Shown piece after piece: positions 1 through 8,825 of a DNA stretch of 64,000 bases. The notes below the pieces were generated by a model, which did not search any database, had not been told where the DNA came from, and was given only the letters and a program-made list of their open reading frames with translations. The first letter of the stretch is position 1; every line of letters starts with the position of its first letter. The position numbers were made by a program, and so were the translations under genes. The stretch lies in contig NC_067477.1 in assembly GCF_947179515.1 (NCBI RefSeq), forward strand, positions 71,800,801 through 71,864,800, written 5' to 3'. Source of the DNA: Apodemus sylvaticus (Eukaryota > Chordata > Mammalia > Rodentia > Muridae).

Positions 1-7
1 CACCCTG

Positions 8-63
8 CCTTGAAGGTGACACACCAACCATTTCCTTGAAGGTGACATACATGCCAGCCATTT
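8..63. repeat. Imperfect two-copy tandem duplication
   Basis: Two consecutive units start with the same 14 bases, ccttgaaggtgaca, at 8 and 34, and both end with ccattt. They differ by a 4-base length change and a few substitutions. The array may extend upstream of the window, because 'caccctg' just before it is not resolved. It is a short local duplication with no sign of function. Confidence 0.7.
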
Positions 64-1019
64 CTAGGACGCTTAAGCAGGAAAGGACCAAATGTGACCT
101 CTGGACTGATTTTGTAGAGACCCTTCCTCTCCAAGCTCAGGGTTTTTTCTTTAATGAAAATCAACAATTAGGCATCGTTTTTACCTTTATTTCTTTTGGA
201 GGTTTCTACAACGGTCTCTAAGATCAGAAATATAAGCAAGATTATTTAAAAAAAAAAAAGAGTCGCCTAGTTTCCCCCTCATTTCTCAGTGCTTCTTCTT
301 CCCACAAACCTTCTCCTGAGATCCAGGTATGGTCAAGCTGTCCTGTGGATAAGGACACTGCCCTCTGAAATGCTCTTCTCCTTTGCTGGTTATTGACCTC
401 CCAAAACATCGTGTTCTGGTACTGAGACTATCAACAAATGTTCATTAAGACAACCACAATATACTACTTCATGCTAACCCGCAATGGCAATCATTTATAA
501 ACACCATTTCAAATGCTATTTACATTTTGAAAGTAGGAAATAGGGTCTCAGTAGCTTAAAACATATTTTTCTAAATACTGTATACAGGTAAATTAATCCT
601 AGGCCCTATTCTGTAAAGAATGGTGCAAAAAATAGCATTTTCCAAAACAACAAAAGATCTTACTCCAAATTCTACCGATAGACAAACCTGCTTTTTCCAG
701 TCTACTATCAGTGGAAGATGCTGCTGCAGAAGGCTTCTAGCCGTTTGAGTTCTCCCAGAGCCGAAACATATTTGTGAGGACTCTACACCGTCCAGGAGAA
801 TTTGGCATGCTTGATGTTAGACAGCTATGTTGGACACAGAATATAGACTTTAGATCGACCTTTTCTTCTTTGGATCTACAAGAGTTCTTTAATTCGAAGT
901 CTAAAACTTTTTCTATTGACCTGTGAAGCAAGGAAGGACTAAGAAATTAAATATGGGTTAAATATGGGTTATGGTTCAATTATTCAGCATGTGCTTAAGA
1001 CATGTAAGGCCTAGAAGGA
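64..1019. other. Unique non-coding DNA
   Basis: No repeat family or gene is recognised. There is a run of 11 or 12 A near 249-260. The only reading frames are short and have no domain character. The stretch looks like ordinary A+T-rich intergenic or intronic DNA. Confidence 0.5.
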
Positions 1020-1077
1020 TAGAGGAAAGGAAAGAAGGAAGGGAAGATGGAAGAAAGGGAGGGAGGGAGGAAGGGGA
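1020..1077. repeat. Purine-rich (GGAA/GGGA) low-complexity tract
   Basis: Nearly 60 bases of almost pure A and G, with repeats of ggaa, gaag and ggga. It is a typical rodent degenerate purine microsatellite. Confidence 0.85.
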
Positions 1078-2554
1078 TTTTGACCAACATATCTAGCTTC
1101 TGTACCTTAGAGAAGACACTCACGCCCACACATGCTTATACACATACCAAAGAAAGCAAAACAAATGGCCGTTGACTTTAACTTTATACATTTAAGGATC
1201 CATTTTCTACTGTAATGTTCATAGAACTGTAAGGCTGAAGTGATACCTGAGAGAGGCCTGAGAATATGTTTGTAGCACATTACTTGGACTGCATGGTAAT
1301 TGAGATCCATTGTGGCTGAACACTTTATGAGTTTGTTTAATTTGTCACAGTAAATAAAGCTTTTATGATGCAAGTTAATTAGCTCTCTTGTGTTACTGCA
1401 CATCAAATGTAATTAACAACAAACTGCCAGTGTGGCTTTGCCCTTATGGAACATGGTAACAGGGAAAACTTAACTGGGTTGGATTAACTGAAAGATACAC
1501 TGTTGACTCAATCACCCTTTCGCCTGCTTCAGACAGATCAGAATCTGGGTGGGGGTGGGGAAGGAATACCAGGTCTCAAAACAAAAACAAAAACAAAATC
1601 AGCTGTTTCAAAAAATCTCATGTATTATGACAGACTCACATTTGCCACCACATTAAGTAGATTTTCTACCACTGTTCAGAGATCTCTTCTTCCTCCTTGG
1701 CTGGCTTTGCCTCTGTGCTAAGCTCAGCTTGCATCTTTCATTTCCAGTCATTTACCTTTATTTTGCTTTGACAGGTCTTCTCTAGTATGATAAGTGCTGC
1801 TGTAGCAGAGGCAGAAGGAGTGCTATTAAATAATGACTAGGAGGGAACGTGTCCGGAGGGGCAGGAGATTATTGCAGGCCGTGCGCTAGGAAGGCCAGGC
1901 TCCCAGTTCCACTGTGGCAGTCTCACTAAGCTTAAAGTCTGAAAAAAGAAAACATTCTGTGTTACTTTCTCTTATTTTTTTTCCCCAAGGAAGAATTAAG
2001 AAAATGATATCCATAATGATATATACTCATTTTTGATCATGTGATCAGAAGAAAGGAAGGCAGAACAGATCCTTAAAAGACTACTTTGAGATACTCCAAG
2101 TATCTGCTACTTAGGTTGAAAATTCTGGGAGAAAACAACAATGTAAATGAAAGAGAAATACACATATAAGGGAACATAGCTTTACCAGAAGAATAAGCCT
2201 TTATCACCCTCTGCCATCCTTACCTTCTCCATAGGGAAGGGGACTCAAGGCCAATGCTTCTAAGTAATTGCACTTCTGTGGGGAACGCTATGAAGAGAAG
2301 TTGAATGAGTAGAATCACCTACAGTGGCTTCCTTTCTTCTTGATTGTTTCCTCATAGAACCGGTTCACATTGATAATTTCATGATGTCTTCTCTCTCTCT
2401 CAAACTCTCCAGGCCCTTAACGTTTTTTACATTGCTAGAAAATCCTCTGGTTTCATATTTTCTCGACACACTTGTCCCGGGTCTCAGCTTTGGCGATGGA
2501 GGACATGTAAGGTTAGCTACTCAGAAGTAAAGGCGATGTATTTGAGTGACAGCC
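1078..2554. other. Unique non-coding DNA
   Basis: No gene or clear interspersed repeat is seen. A small (CAAAA)n stretch sits at about 1579-1598 and a G-rich patch at 1548-1561. Short frames at 1107-1406 (minus) and 1503-1721 (plus) have no recognisable domain and no splice context I can support. Confidence 0.5.
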
Positions 2555-2645
2555 AGCATCACCCATTCATTCAGTAGATATCGATGATGTGCTTTATAAA
2601 CCAGGTTTTGAGAACCTGAAGATGAAATTGTATGAGCAGTTCTTC
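2555..2645 (+). mobile_element. L2-like LINE relic
   Basis: The motif cccattcattcagtagatat followed by a degenerate 'accaggttttgagaacctgaagatg' type segment matches the order of the mammalian L2 3' region (attcattcaacaaatat, then the 'aggcactg..gatacag' module). It is highly diverged and the ends are approximate. Confidence 0.45.
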
Positions 2646-2746
2646 ATATATGTAACTGAAAATTATGACTGTGAGTTTAGAAACAGGTAGCTTGATCAAT
2701 ACATTCAAGCTCTCCTGTGGAGTTATTTTAAAATGTTCATATGTAC

Positions 2747-2768
2747 TATATATATATATATATATATT
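2747..2768. repeat. (TA)n microsatellite
   Basis: Eleven TA units in a row. Confidence 0.95.
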
Positions 2769-2999
2769 TCGGTTATTCTTGGGTTTTTCTTTTAATGTAC
2801 TACATAGTCAATATAGGGAAAGAGAAAGCAGACCTGAGCTGAAACCAGACAGTCTATTTTCTCCTATACTAGAACATTTCATCTTGACACAGCTCTTTCA
2901 CTAGGAGTTGACAGAAACACAGGTGTTAATTTCTTTTCTTTGGTTAGGTGGTTCATTGAGAAGGGTTACGTCACTTATTTAATTTACTTTTACTCTTTC

Positions 3000-3212
3000 A
3001 AAAATAACATTTTTATTAATCATAAGAGCAATTTCAAGTCATTCTCAGGAGTTAAATGTCACAGAAATTCATGATAGGAGAAAAATTAAAATATTAACTT
3101 ATTCCATTCCCTATAGATACTTGCTATTAATGTTTTCAGTTTATATTATTTTTCTCTCTTTTTTAAATATAAATATATCACTTTGTTTTCTTACATATGG
3201 GCAATAATACAA
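3000..3212 (-). mobile_element. Ancient mammalian L1 (L1M) 3' region, antisense, part 1
   Basis: On the plus strand the order is a 'cccta..agatacttgctattaatgtttt' module, then a long T-rich and ATAT-rich stretch, then 'atatgggcaataatac'. This matches the antisense strand of old mammalian L1 3' sequence. It is heavily diverged. The element appears to resume at 3605 after an inserted repeat. Confidence 0.5.
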
Positions 3213-3224
3213 TTTTTGTTAATG

Positions 3225-3594
3225 AGTCTGTTGCCATGAGAACAGGGTCCTGAGATGATCTACTTACAAAGCACAAAGATTTGTTTGAACTCATAGTTTT
3301 GGCTGTTCTGGCCCCTAATTGGTTGGCATTACGGCCTTGGGCTCAAGGGAGGCAGTGCAACATGGCAGAGTGAATCTGCTTCCTTCATGTTGAGTAAAGG
3401 TACAAGGAGAGGTAAGAAGCATAAAGAAGAGTGAGGAAGGCTGGAGGTTCTGTCCCCCGTGTCACTAGGCTTTATCTCTTAAAGGTCCCTTCGCCTTGCA
3501 ATGGTCCCACCCTGTGCACAGCCTCTTATGAACCTATATAGGTCTTTGGGTGGGGGCACATTTAGTATCCAAGTCAAAACTGCAACATACATAA
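3225..3594 (+). mobile_element. Old medium-reiteration repeat inserted in ancient L1
   Basis: The layout matches a common mammalian medium-reiteration repeat: 'agatttgtttgaactcatagtt', then 'ggttggcat..ggccttgggctcaagggaggcag', then a 3' end of 'gaacctatataggtctttggg' and 'atccaagtcaaaactgcaaca'. I cannot assign a RepeatMasker family with confidence. It separates two pieces of the same ancient L1, so it is the younger of the two. Confidence 0.45.
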
Positions 3595-3604
3595 TATCCA
3601 TCAC

Positions 3605-3795
3605 AAAATTCATGCTGAGGGAGTTTGACTTTTATTCATAGTATATCTTGGTTCCCAATGTAGATGGATTTGATTATTTTAATGACTATTATACTTCATA
3701 TGAATAGACATAATTTTGTTTAGCCAATTTCTTGATTGGTAGATAATTGAAAATTTTCATGTATTTTGCTATCATAAATAATATAGGGTACTTTT
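3605..3795 (-). mobile_element. Ancient mammalian L1 (L1M) ORF2 3' end, antisense, part 2
   Basis: The plus strand reads as the antisense of the classic old L1 ORF2 C-terminal region: a degenerate 'attattccattgtatgga' module, then gacataattttgtttagcca, then 'ttgattggtagataattgaaa', then tttgctatcataaataat. It is strongly decayed, with no open frame. It continues the fragment at 3000-3212. Confidence 0.6.
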
Positions 3796-4009
3796 TTTAA
3801 AAATAATAGTATTTTCTTCATTGCAAGGAGTGATTTATATTCATGCATGTGAGGTGCCCTGCACCCTCTAGATAACTTAGAGGTGCCATTTCATGGAGAA
3901 GCTTTGATCTTGACTAGTTGTATGAGGGCTGGAGGTTCTCCCACTTCTGCCCAATCTTGAACCTGATGTCAGCACATACTCCACAAGTATTTTTAAGCAC
4001 ACATTTCTT
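3796..4009. other. Unique non-coding DNA
   Basis: No gene or repeat is recognised between the ancient L1 and the younger L1 3' end. Confidence 0.4.
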
Positions 4010-4252
4010 TTTTTTTTTTTCATTTTTATGAAGAATTTTTTTATTTGATATAATTTTTTATTTACATTTCAAATGATTTCCCCTTTTCTAGCCCCCCACT
4101 CCCCAAAAGTCCCATAAGCCCCTTTCTCTTCCCCTGTTCTCCCACCCACCCCTTCCCACTTCCCCGTTCTGGTTTTACCGAATACCACTTCACTGAGTCT
4201 TTCCAGAACAAGGGGCCACTCCGCCTTTCTTCTTGTACCTCATTTGATTTCT
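4010..4252 (-). mobile_element. L1 3'UTR fragment, antisense, 5'-truncated
   Basis: The antisense poly(A) is the poly(T) at 4010-4020. The murid L1 3' end follows, with 'tttacatttcaaatgatttcc', a C-rich polypyrimidine block (the antisense of the L1 3'UTR G-rich tract), then 'gagtctttccagaac' and 'tacctcatttgat'. The insert stops there, so it is about 0.24 kb long. It is the same L1 3'UTR type as the sense copy at 58227-58484. No convincing target-site duplication was found. Confidence 0.9.
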
Positions 4253-4347
4253 ATACTTGTGTTAATTTATACATAGAACATACTTATAAAGTTACCAGGC
4301 CGTAGGATACAGTCTATTTAGGGAAGTGTTTTTTAATTTTGGAGATT

Positions 4348-4550
4348 TTAATGTATTTCACATGTATGGGTGTCTACCTGCATGTATGTCTGTGTACTAC
4401 GTGTAGGTCTGATGGCCATGGAGGCCAGAAGAAGGTAAAGAAGGCATCAGTTCCCCTGGAAATGGAGTTACAGACAGTTATGAACTGCCATGTGGAAATT
4501 GGAAATTGAATCTGGACCCTTGGAAAAAGCTGAGCTATGTCGCCAGTCCC
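4348..4550 (-). mobile_element. B3/B2-type SINE, antisense
   Basis: The plus strand shows the reverse of the B3/B2 order: 'catgtatg..tgtctgtgtac', then the 'ggaggccagaagaaggtaaag' region, then 'ggagttacagacagttatgaa', then 'gagctatgtcgccagtccc', which is the decayed tRNA-related head. It is diverged, so it is an old copy. Confidence 0.85.
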
Positions 4551-4742
4551 AATAATCCATTTTGAAGTTTAACAGAAAGTTTTTGGGTCTTTTGTTGGTG
4601 TTGTGGTAAATTAGCTCTCCAGGTTGTAAAATATATGCATATTTGTTATTTCATATTCTTGCCTGTCTTGTAAAGCATCACATCTCCCATTTCATTGATA
4701 ACATTTTTTAAATCATATTGTTATGTTAACTTGCATTTCCCT

Positions 4743-4743
<1 letters not shown>

Positions 4744-4773
<30 letters not shown>

Positions 4774-4782
4774 TTAGTAATT

Positions 4783-4831
<49 letters not shown>

Positions 4832-4839
4832 TGTGTGTG
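4744..4839. repeat. Compound (TA)n / (CA)n microsatellite with short inverted (GT)n
   Basis: An imperfect (TA)n at 4744-4773 is followed by (CA)n at 4784-4828, then TT, then gtgtgtgtg at 4831-4839. The last block is complementary to the (CA)n and could fold back on it. Confidence 0.95.
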
Positions 4840-5299
4840 CTTAAATACAGTTTTTACAATTAGATGTTGGTAACAGTTCTGTCATCTTTCTGCTTTAGAG
4901 TGCCTGTGTTAAGTTCTCACTTGAGTATTGATTTTACTGAAACCATCATCAGAAACAGTATACATATATTCATACTCTGTGCTGCATTTCTATCTCTAGA
5001 GTGTTGGAATTCCTTTCTGTGATAAATAGATCTATATACCATTTGCTAGCTAGTTCCAGAATGCAGGACTCATGACAAGGAAACTCACAATAGAAGGATA
5101 TACATAAAACTCACTTTTTCCCTCACCGAAAATCATGGAAATTTTGGGATGTGGAAAAACGTAGTTGATTGAGTAAAGATGAAAGAAAACAGAAGCACGG
5201 CATTTAAAAAGATCAGAGGGCTGAAGGGAATAACTGAAAATAATAATTTTAAAAGAGGTGCTCAGAGTAATTTGGTTTCATAAAATTTAAAAATCCTGC
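4840..5299. other. Unique non-coding DNA
   Basis: A+T-rich with no recognised gene or repeat. Confidence 0.4.
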
Positions 5300-5819
5300 A
5301 TAAAATATATTTTTTCTTTTATTTTCTGTATTCTTTGTTTACATTCTGAATGCTTTCCCCTTTCCCAGTTCCCTCCTCCCCATCGGTCTCATAAGCCCTC
5401 TTCCCTCTGCCCATTTCCCAATCACCCCCCTCCCATTTCCCTAAATGCTGGATCAAATCTTTCAGAAACAGAGCCCTATCCTCCCTTCTTCTTGGGTATC
5501 ATTTGATATGCTAATTGTGTCTTGGGAATTCAGAGCTTCTAGGCTAATTAATATCCACTTATCAGTGATTGCATTCCGTGTGTATTCTTTTGTGATTGGG
5601 TTACCTCACTTAAGATGATATTTTCCAGTTCCAACTATTTGCCTAAGAATTTCATGAATTCATTGTTTTTAATTGCTGAGTAGTATTCCATTGTGTAAAT
5701 ATACCACATTTTTTGTATCCATTCCTCCATTGAGGGACATCTGGGCTCTTTCCAGCTTCTGGCTATTATAAATAAGGCTGCTATGAACATAGTGGAGAAT
5801 GTGATAAAATATATTTTTT
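5300..5819 (-). mobile_element. 5'-truncated L1, antisense, with target-site duplications
   Basis: The insert (5316-5803) is flanked by identical 16-base duplications (ataaaatatattttt plus one T) at 5300-5315 and 5804-5819. Reading the plus strand gives L1 3'UTR antisense, then the antisense of the ORF2 C-terminal region from about 5600: 'gagtagtattccattgtgta' followed by the 'accacattttttgtatccatt' and 'ccagcttctggctattataaa' modules. The element is about 0.49 kb. Its 3'UTR type resembles that of the 47580-47917 copy. Confidence 0.93.
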
Positions 5820-5984
5820 TTTACCTAGAACTTGATTAAAATCATTGCATTTAAATATAGCGATTAGAAATGACAATGCATCAGTATTACATGAAGATGT
5901 GGATCATGACCTGTGGAAACCTTAATGTCTGAACTGAAGTGCAGGAATAGTGACAATAAGGTATTCCTCCTTTTTTAGTTTTTG

Positions 5985-5986
<2 letters not shown>
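5820..5986. other. Unique non-coding DNA
   Basis: No repeat or gene is recognised. Confidence 0.4.

Positions 5987-6023
<37 letters not shown>
5987..6023. repeat. (GT)n microsatellite
   Basis: About 18 GT units. It abuts the tail side of the antisense SINE fragment that follows, so it probably grew from the SINE's CA-rich tail. Confidence 0.95.
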
Positions 6024-6025
<2 letters not shown>

Positions 6026-6143
6026 GCACAGGTGAGTGCAGTTCTCTCAGAAGAGAGAAGAAGGCATTGGATCCTCTGGGGCTGACTTGCGTGTGGTTGA
6101 GACCCTCCTGACCTGGGTGCTGGGAACTGAAAGCAGCTCCTCT
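6024..6143 (-). mobile_element. B3-type SINE fragment, antisense
   Basis: Recognisable modules are 'gaaggcattggatcctctgg' and 'acctgggtgctgggaactgaa', in the order expected for an antisense B3/B2 body. The tRNA-like head beyond 'cagctcctctg' is missing, so the copy is 5' truncated. Confidence 0.7.
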
Positions 6144-6319
6144 GAAGTGATTGGCCATTTCTTCAGCCTTCCTGATTTTACTTCTGTACTAAAAAGACTC
6201 ATACTTCATACTTATTCTTTTGAATACCACCTGCTTTTTTCTGCATGTGGAGACAAAGTTTTCACATCTGTAAAGTTCTAACCTTTCCATGAGTTAGAAC
6301 GAAGCATGACATAAAAACT

Positions 6320-6534
6320 GTTTGTTGGAGTAGTCCTCAACCTGTGGGTTGCAATCCCTTTGGGGGCTGAATGACCCTTTCACAGGGGTCACCTAAGACC
6401 ATCGGAAAACAGAGATATATTATGATTCATAACAGTAGGAAAATTTTAGTTATAAAGTAGCAATTAAAATAGTTGGGACTCACCATAAGGCAAGGGTTGC
6501 AACATTGGGAAGGTTGAGAACTACTGGTCCATTG
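6320..6534 (+). mobile_element. hAT-Charlie type non-autonomous DNA transposon (URR1-like)
   Basis: The element spans 6328-6526. The left terminal repeat is gagtagtcctcaacc, and the right end, read in reverse complement, is cagtagttctcaacc. Both are close to the Charlie consensus cagtggttctcaacc. Inside are the rodent signatures 'cctgtgggttgcaatccctt' and 'gaatgaccctttcacagggg'. The flanking 8-mers gtttgttg (6320-6327) and gtccattg (6527-6534) match at 5 of 8 sites, and all three differences are transitions, as expected for a decayed 8-bp hAT target duplication. At about 199 bases it has no transposase. Confidence 0.85.
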
Positions 6535-6930
6535 GATATATGAAATAGGTGTAGACGGAAAGATGGCTTGTGAGGTAGGCAGTCTGGTTGTCATTCTAGC
6601 TAAATCTATAGAATCGGAAGCGGGAACAAAACTGAGACGCCAGAACGAGCTCCCTGAATGCAGAGCACAAGGCTACTGAGGTCATGCTCAATCATGTGTT
6701 GTGGTCCTGGAGTAAAAAAGGAAGACTTTTAACAGGTTTCTTTTTTTGCCAGAAAACTTGCATCAGAGAAAACTTTAAAAATATATATTATCTACCACAA
6801 ACTACATCTTGAAGAAAATGATTAATATAATCTCTTAACAGACCACAATATAATTAACAACATTGTTGAATGGGTTTACTGAAGGAAAATAGAGTTTTTC
6901 AATGCCTGCTTTTCCTCCTCTTCTTTCTTC
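6535..6930. other. Unique non-coding DNA
   Basis: No gene or repeat is recognised. Confidence 0.4.
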
Positions 6931-7134
6931 TTTTTAAGAGTCATTTATCTATATATATGAGCACTCTATTAGCATGTATGTATGCCTGCATAACAAAAGA
7001 CAGCATCAGCCAGAAGAGGGCACTGCATCCCGTTACAGATGGTTGTGAGCCACCATGTGCTTGCTGGGAATTGAACTCAGGACATTTGGAAGAACACACA
7101 GTACTCTTAATAGCTGAGCCACTTCTCTAGTTCC
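6931..7134 (-). mobile_element. B2 SINE, antisense, carrying a CTCF-like core
   Basis: The reverse B2 order is clear on the plus strand: the A/T-rich tail, then 'gcatgtatgtatgcctgcat', then ccagaagagggcac at 7010-7023, then 'gttgtgagccaccatgtg', then 'gctgggaattgaactcagga', then the decayed Pol III promoter head ending 'tctctagttcc'. B2 copies are known to have spread CTCF sites in rodents, and this core agrees with the CTCF consensus at 13 of 14 positions by eye. Confidence 0.92.
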
Positions 7135-8577
7135 TCAATCCCTGCTTTTTGAAAGTAAGAAATACCCCCCATACTGGGCAGGGGAAATTTGACTGGCCGT
7201 GATTACACTAACATCAGCACCTTCTCCAATTTGCAAATTCAACTTCCCCTAAAACCCCCCTGGTTCTTAATAGCTTTCCTAGTGTAAGCTTTGCATTTTC
7301 AGGATTGGTTAGGGAAGTAAGGCAGTACTGATGGACAGAGAAAAATCTTAAGGGAAACAGAGGTAGAAACATGAATTTTGTTTTTCTTTCATTGGCTTTA
7401 TCTTCTATAAAGGGGTTATCCTGTATCCACTGTGTACTGTGTTCCAAGTCACCTTTGTAGGTCTGACTGGAGAACCAATTAGCCTCCCCGTGGGGCTGTG
7501 CAGTGTGACAGAGGGACTTTGTGGTATATAGATAGGGAACACTTTTGTCTGGCTATCAGGTCAGGTTTCTGAAAATTTGAGCAACAGGTAGCTGATGTTT
7601 CAAATAAGCTGATGTTGGAGAAGGCATCTGTACAAAGCCTGGAGGAAGGTTACAAAATGAGACAAAGCCCTGGCTGCTAGCCGGGAAGCCCAGGGGGGAA
7701 GGGGCAGGGAGCCTCTTCAGGAAATGGCAGTACTCTGGGCCTAGGGGTGGAGTGAGGGTAGGGGGTGGGGGAGTAGGGTGGGGGGGCAGTAAACAACCTT
7801 GCATGAAGTGACCCTTGCCCAGGGGAGATTATCTTCCTGGCACTGAAAAAAAAAATCCTGTTTGGGTAGCAGCTAAGTTTTTACCAGAGAAGAAAAACAA
7901 GGAAACAAGCATAAATTGTTGATTCTTTCAAAGTGCTTAGCAGAAACAGCAGCAGCAGCAGGTTGACGTTGCAAACTCTCATTTCTAATGTGCAGCAGCA
8001 CACAGTTTCCCTTGACAAGAGACAAAGCAACTGCTAGGTTGAATGTGTCTTTACATGAGCAAATGATCTTGCATAATAATACCGCACGGTGCTGACAATC
8101 CTTTATGAATACAGCAGCGTAACACCGACAGTTAGCTAAACAACAGAGCTGCCTCCCCAGATAGAGGGGTTGGAACTACACGGAAGGGACATATTCCACT
8201 CAAGGTAATTCTAGGGAAATGTGGAAAGGCTGACATCTGGACTGTCATGCGAAGCAGACACATTCTGAAACACAAGAGAAATGTTGTCTGAGGGGGTCCT
8301 AGTGAGCCTTCCAAGTCCTCACTGAAAGCTTGTGAAATGTTCGTAATTTAAAATAGAAGAAAGCACAAAGATGACTTCAGAAAAGTAGTGGAAGAGGACC
8401 GGAGGCTTACTAAGTATTTCTCCACTATTGTCTGTAGGTCACAAATCATGCTATGTCACAGAGATATGGGTCTAAGTATCATGTTTTTATCCTGGAGATG
8501 GGTGAAGGAAGGAATCAGTCAAGTAGAATGTGCTGCAGGTAGTAAAGACTAGGGAAGCTATGATAAACTCCTGGCTC
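7135..8577. other. Unique non-coding DNA with a G-rich tract
   Basis: No gene is recognised. It contains a G-rich block at 7743-7788, listed separately, and a (CAG)5 at about 7948-7961. Short frames have no domain character. Confidence 0.45.
7743..7788 (+). other. Predicted G-quadruplex tract
   Basis: Within 46 bases on the plus strand there are at least five runs of three or more G separated by loops of 1-5 bases, including ggg, ggggg, ggggg, ggg and ggggggg. This fits the G3+N1-7 quadruplex rule. Formation is inferred from sequence only. Confidence 0.7.
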
Positions 8578-8579
8578 GC

Positions 8580-8622
<43 letters not shown>

Positions 8623-8643
8623 GTCTGTCTCTCTCTCTCTCTG
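8578..8643. repeat. (TCTG)n / (TC)n tetranucleotide microsatellite
   Basis: About 13 CTGT units decay into TC repeats. It lies at the 3' tail of the antisense B4/ID-type SINE that follows, so it probably expanded from that A-rich tail. Confidence 0.95.
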
Positions 8644-8825
8644 TTTTTGGGTATTGGACCTAGTGCCTCATACATGCCTGGTAAGCAATCTACCACTGAG
8701 CTACACACCGGTCCTTCTTTATTTTGAGTCTGTGCCTTGCTTTTCGTCCATGCTGGCTTTCTTACATTCTCTGTGACCTAGGGTGGTCTTGCACCTGCCA
8801 TCGCTAAGTAGCTATGACAGATTCC
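8644..8825 (-). mobile_element. B4/ID-type SINE, antisense
   Basis: Read on the minus strand, the segment at 8650-8715 gives 'gtgtagctcagtggtagat' followed by 'gcttaccaggcatgtatgag'. These are the Pol III A-box region and body of the ID/tRNA-Ala family. A weak B1-like head lies at 8716-8825. An ID part fused to a B1-like part is the B4/RSINE layout. The B1 part is poorly preserved. Confidence 0.7.

Noticed and set aside
8650..8715. Possible tRNA gene on the minus strand (A-box-like gtagctcagtggtaga)
   Set aside because: It is the tRNA-derived part of a B4/ID SINE: no acceptor stem pairing was found and a SINE body and tail are attached.
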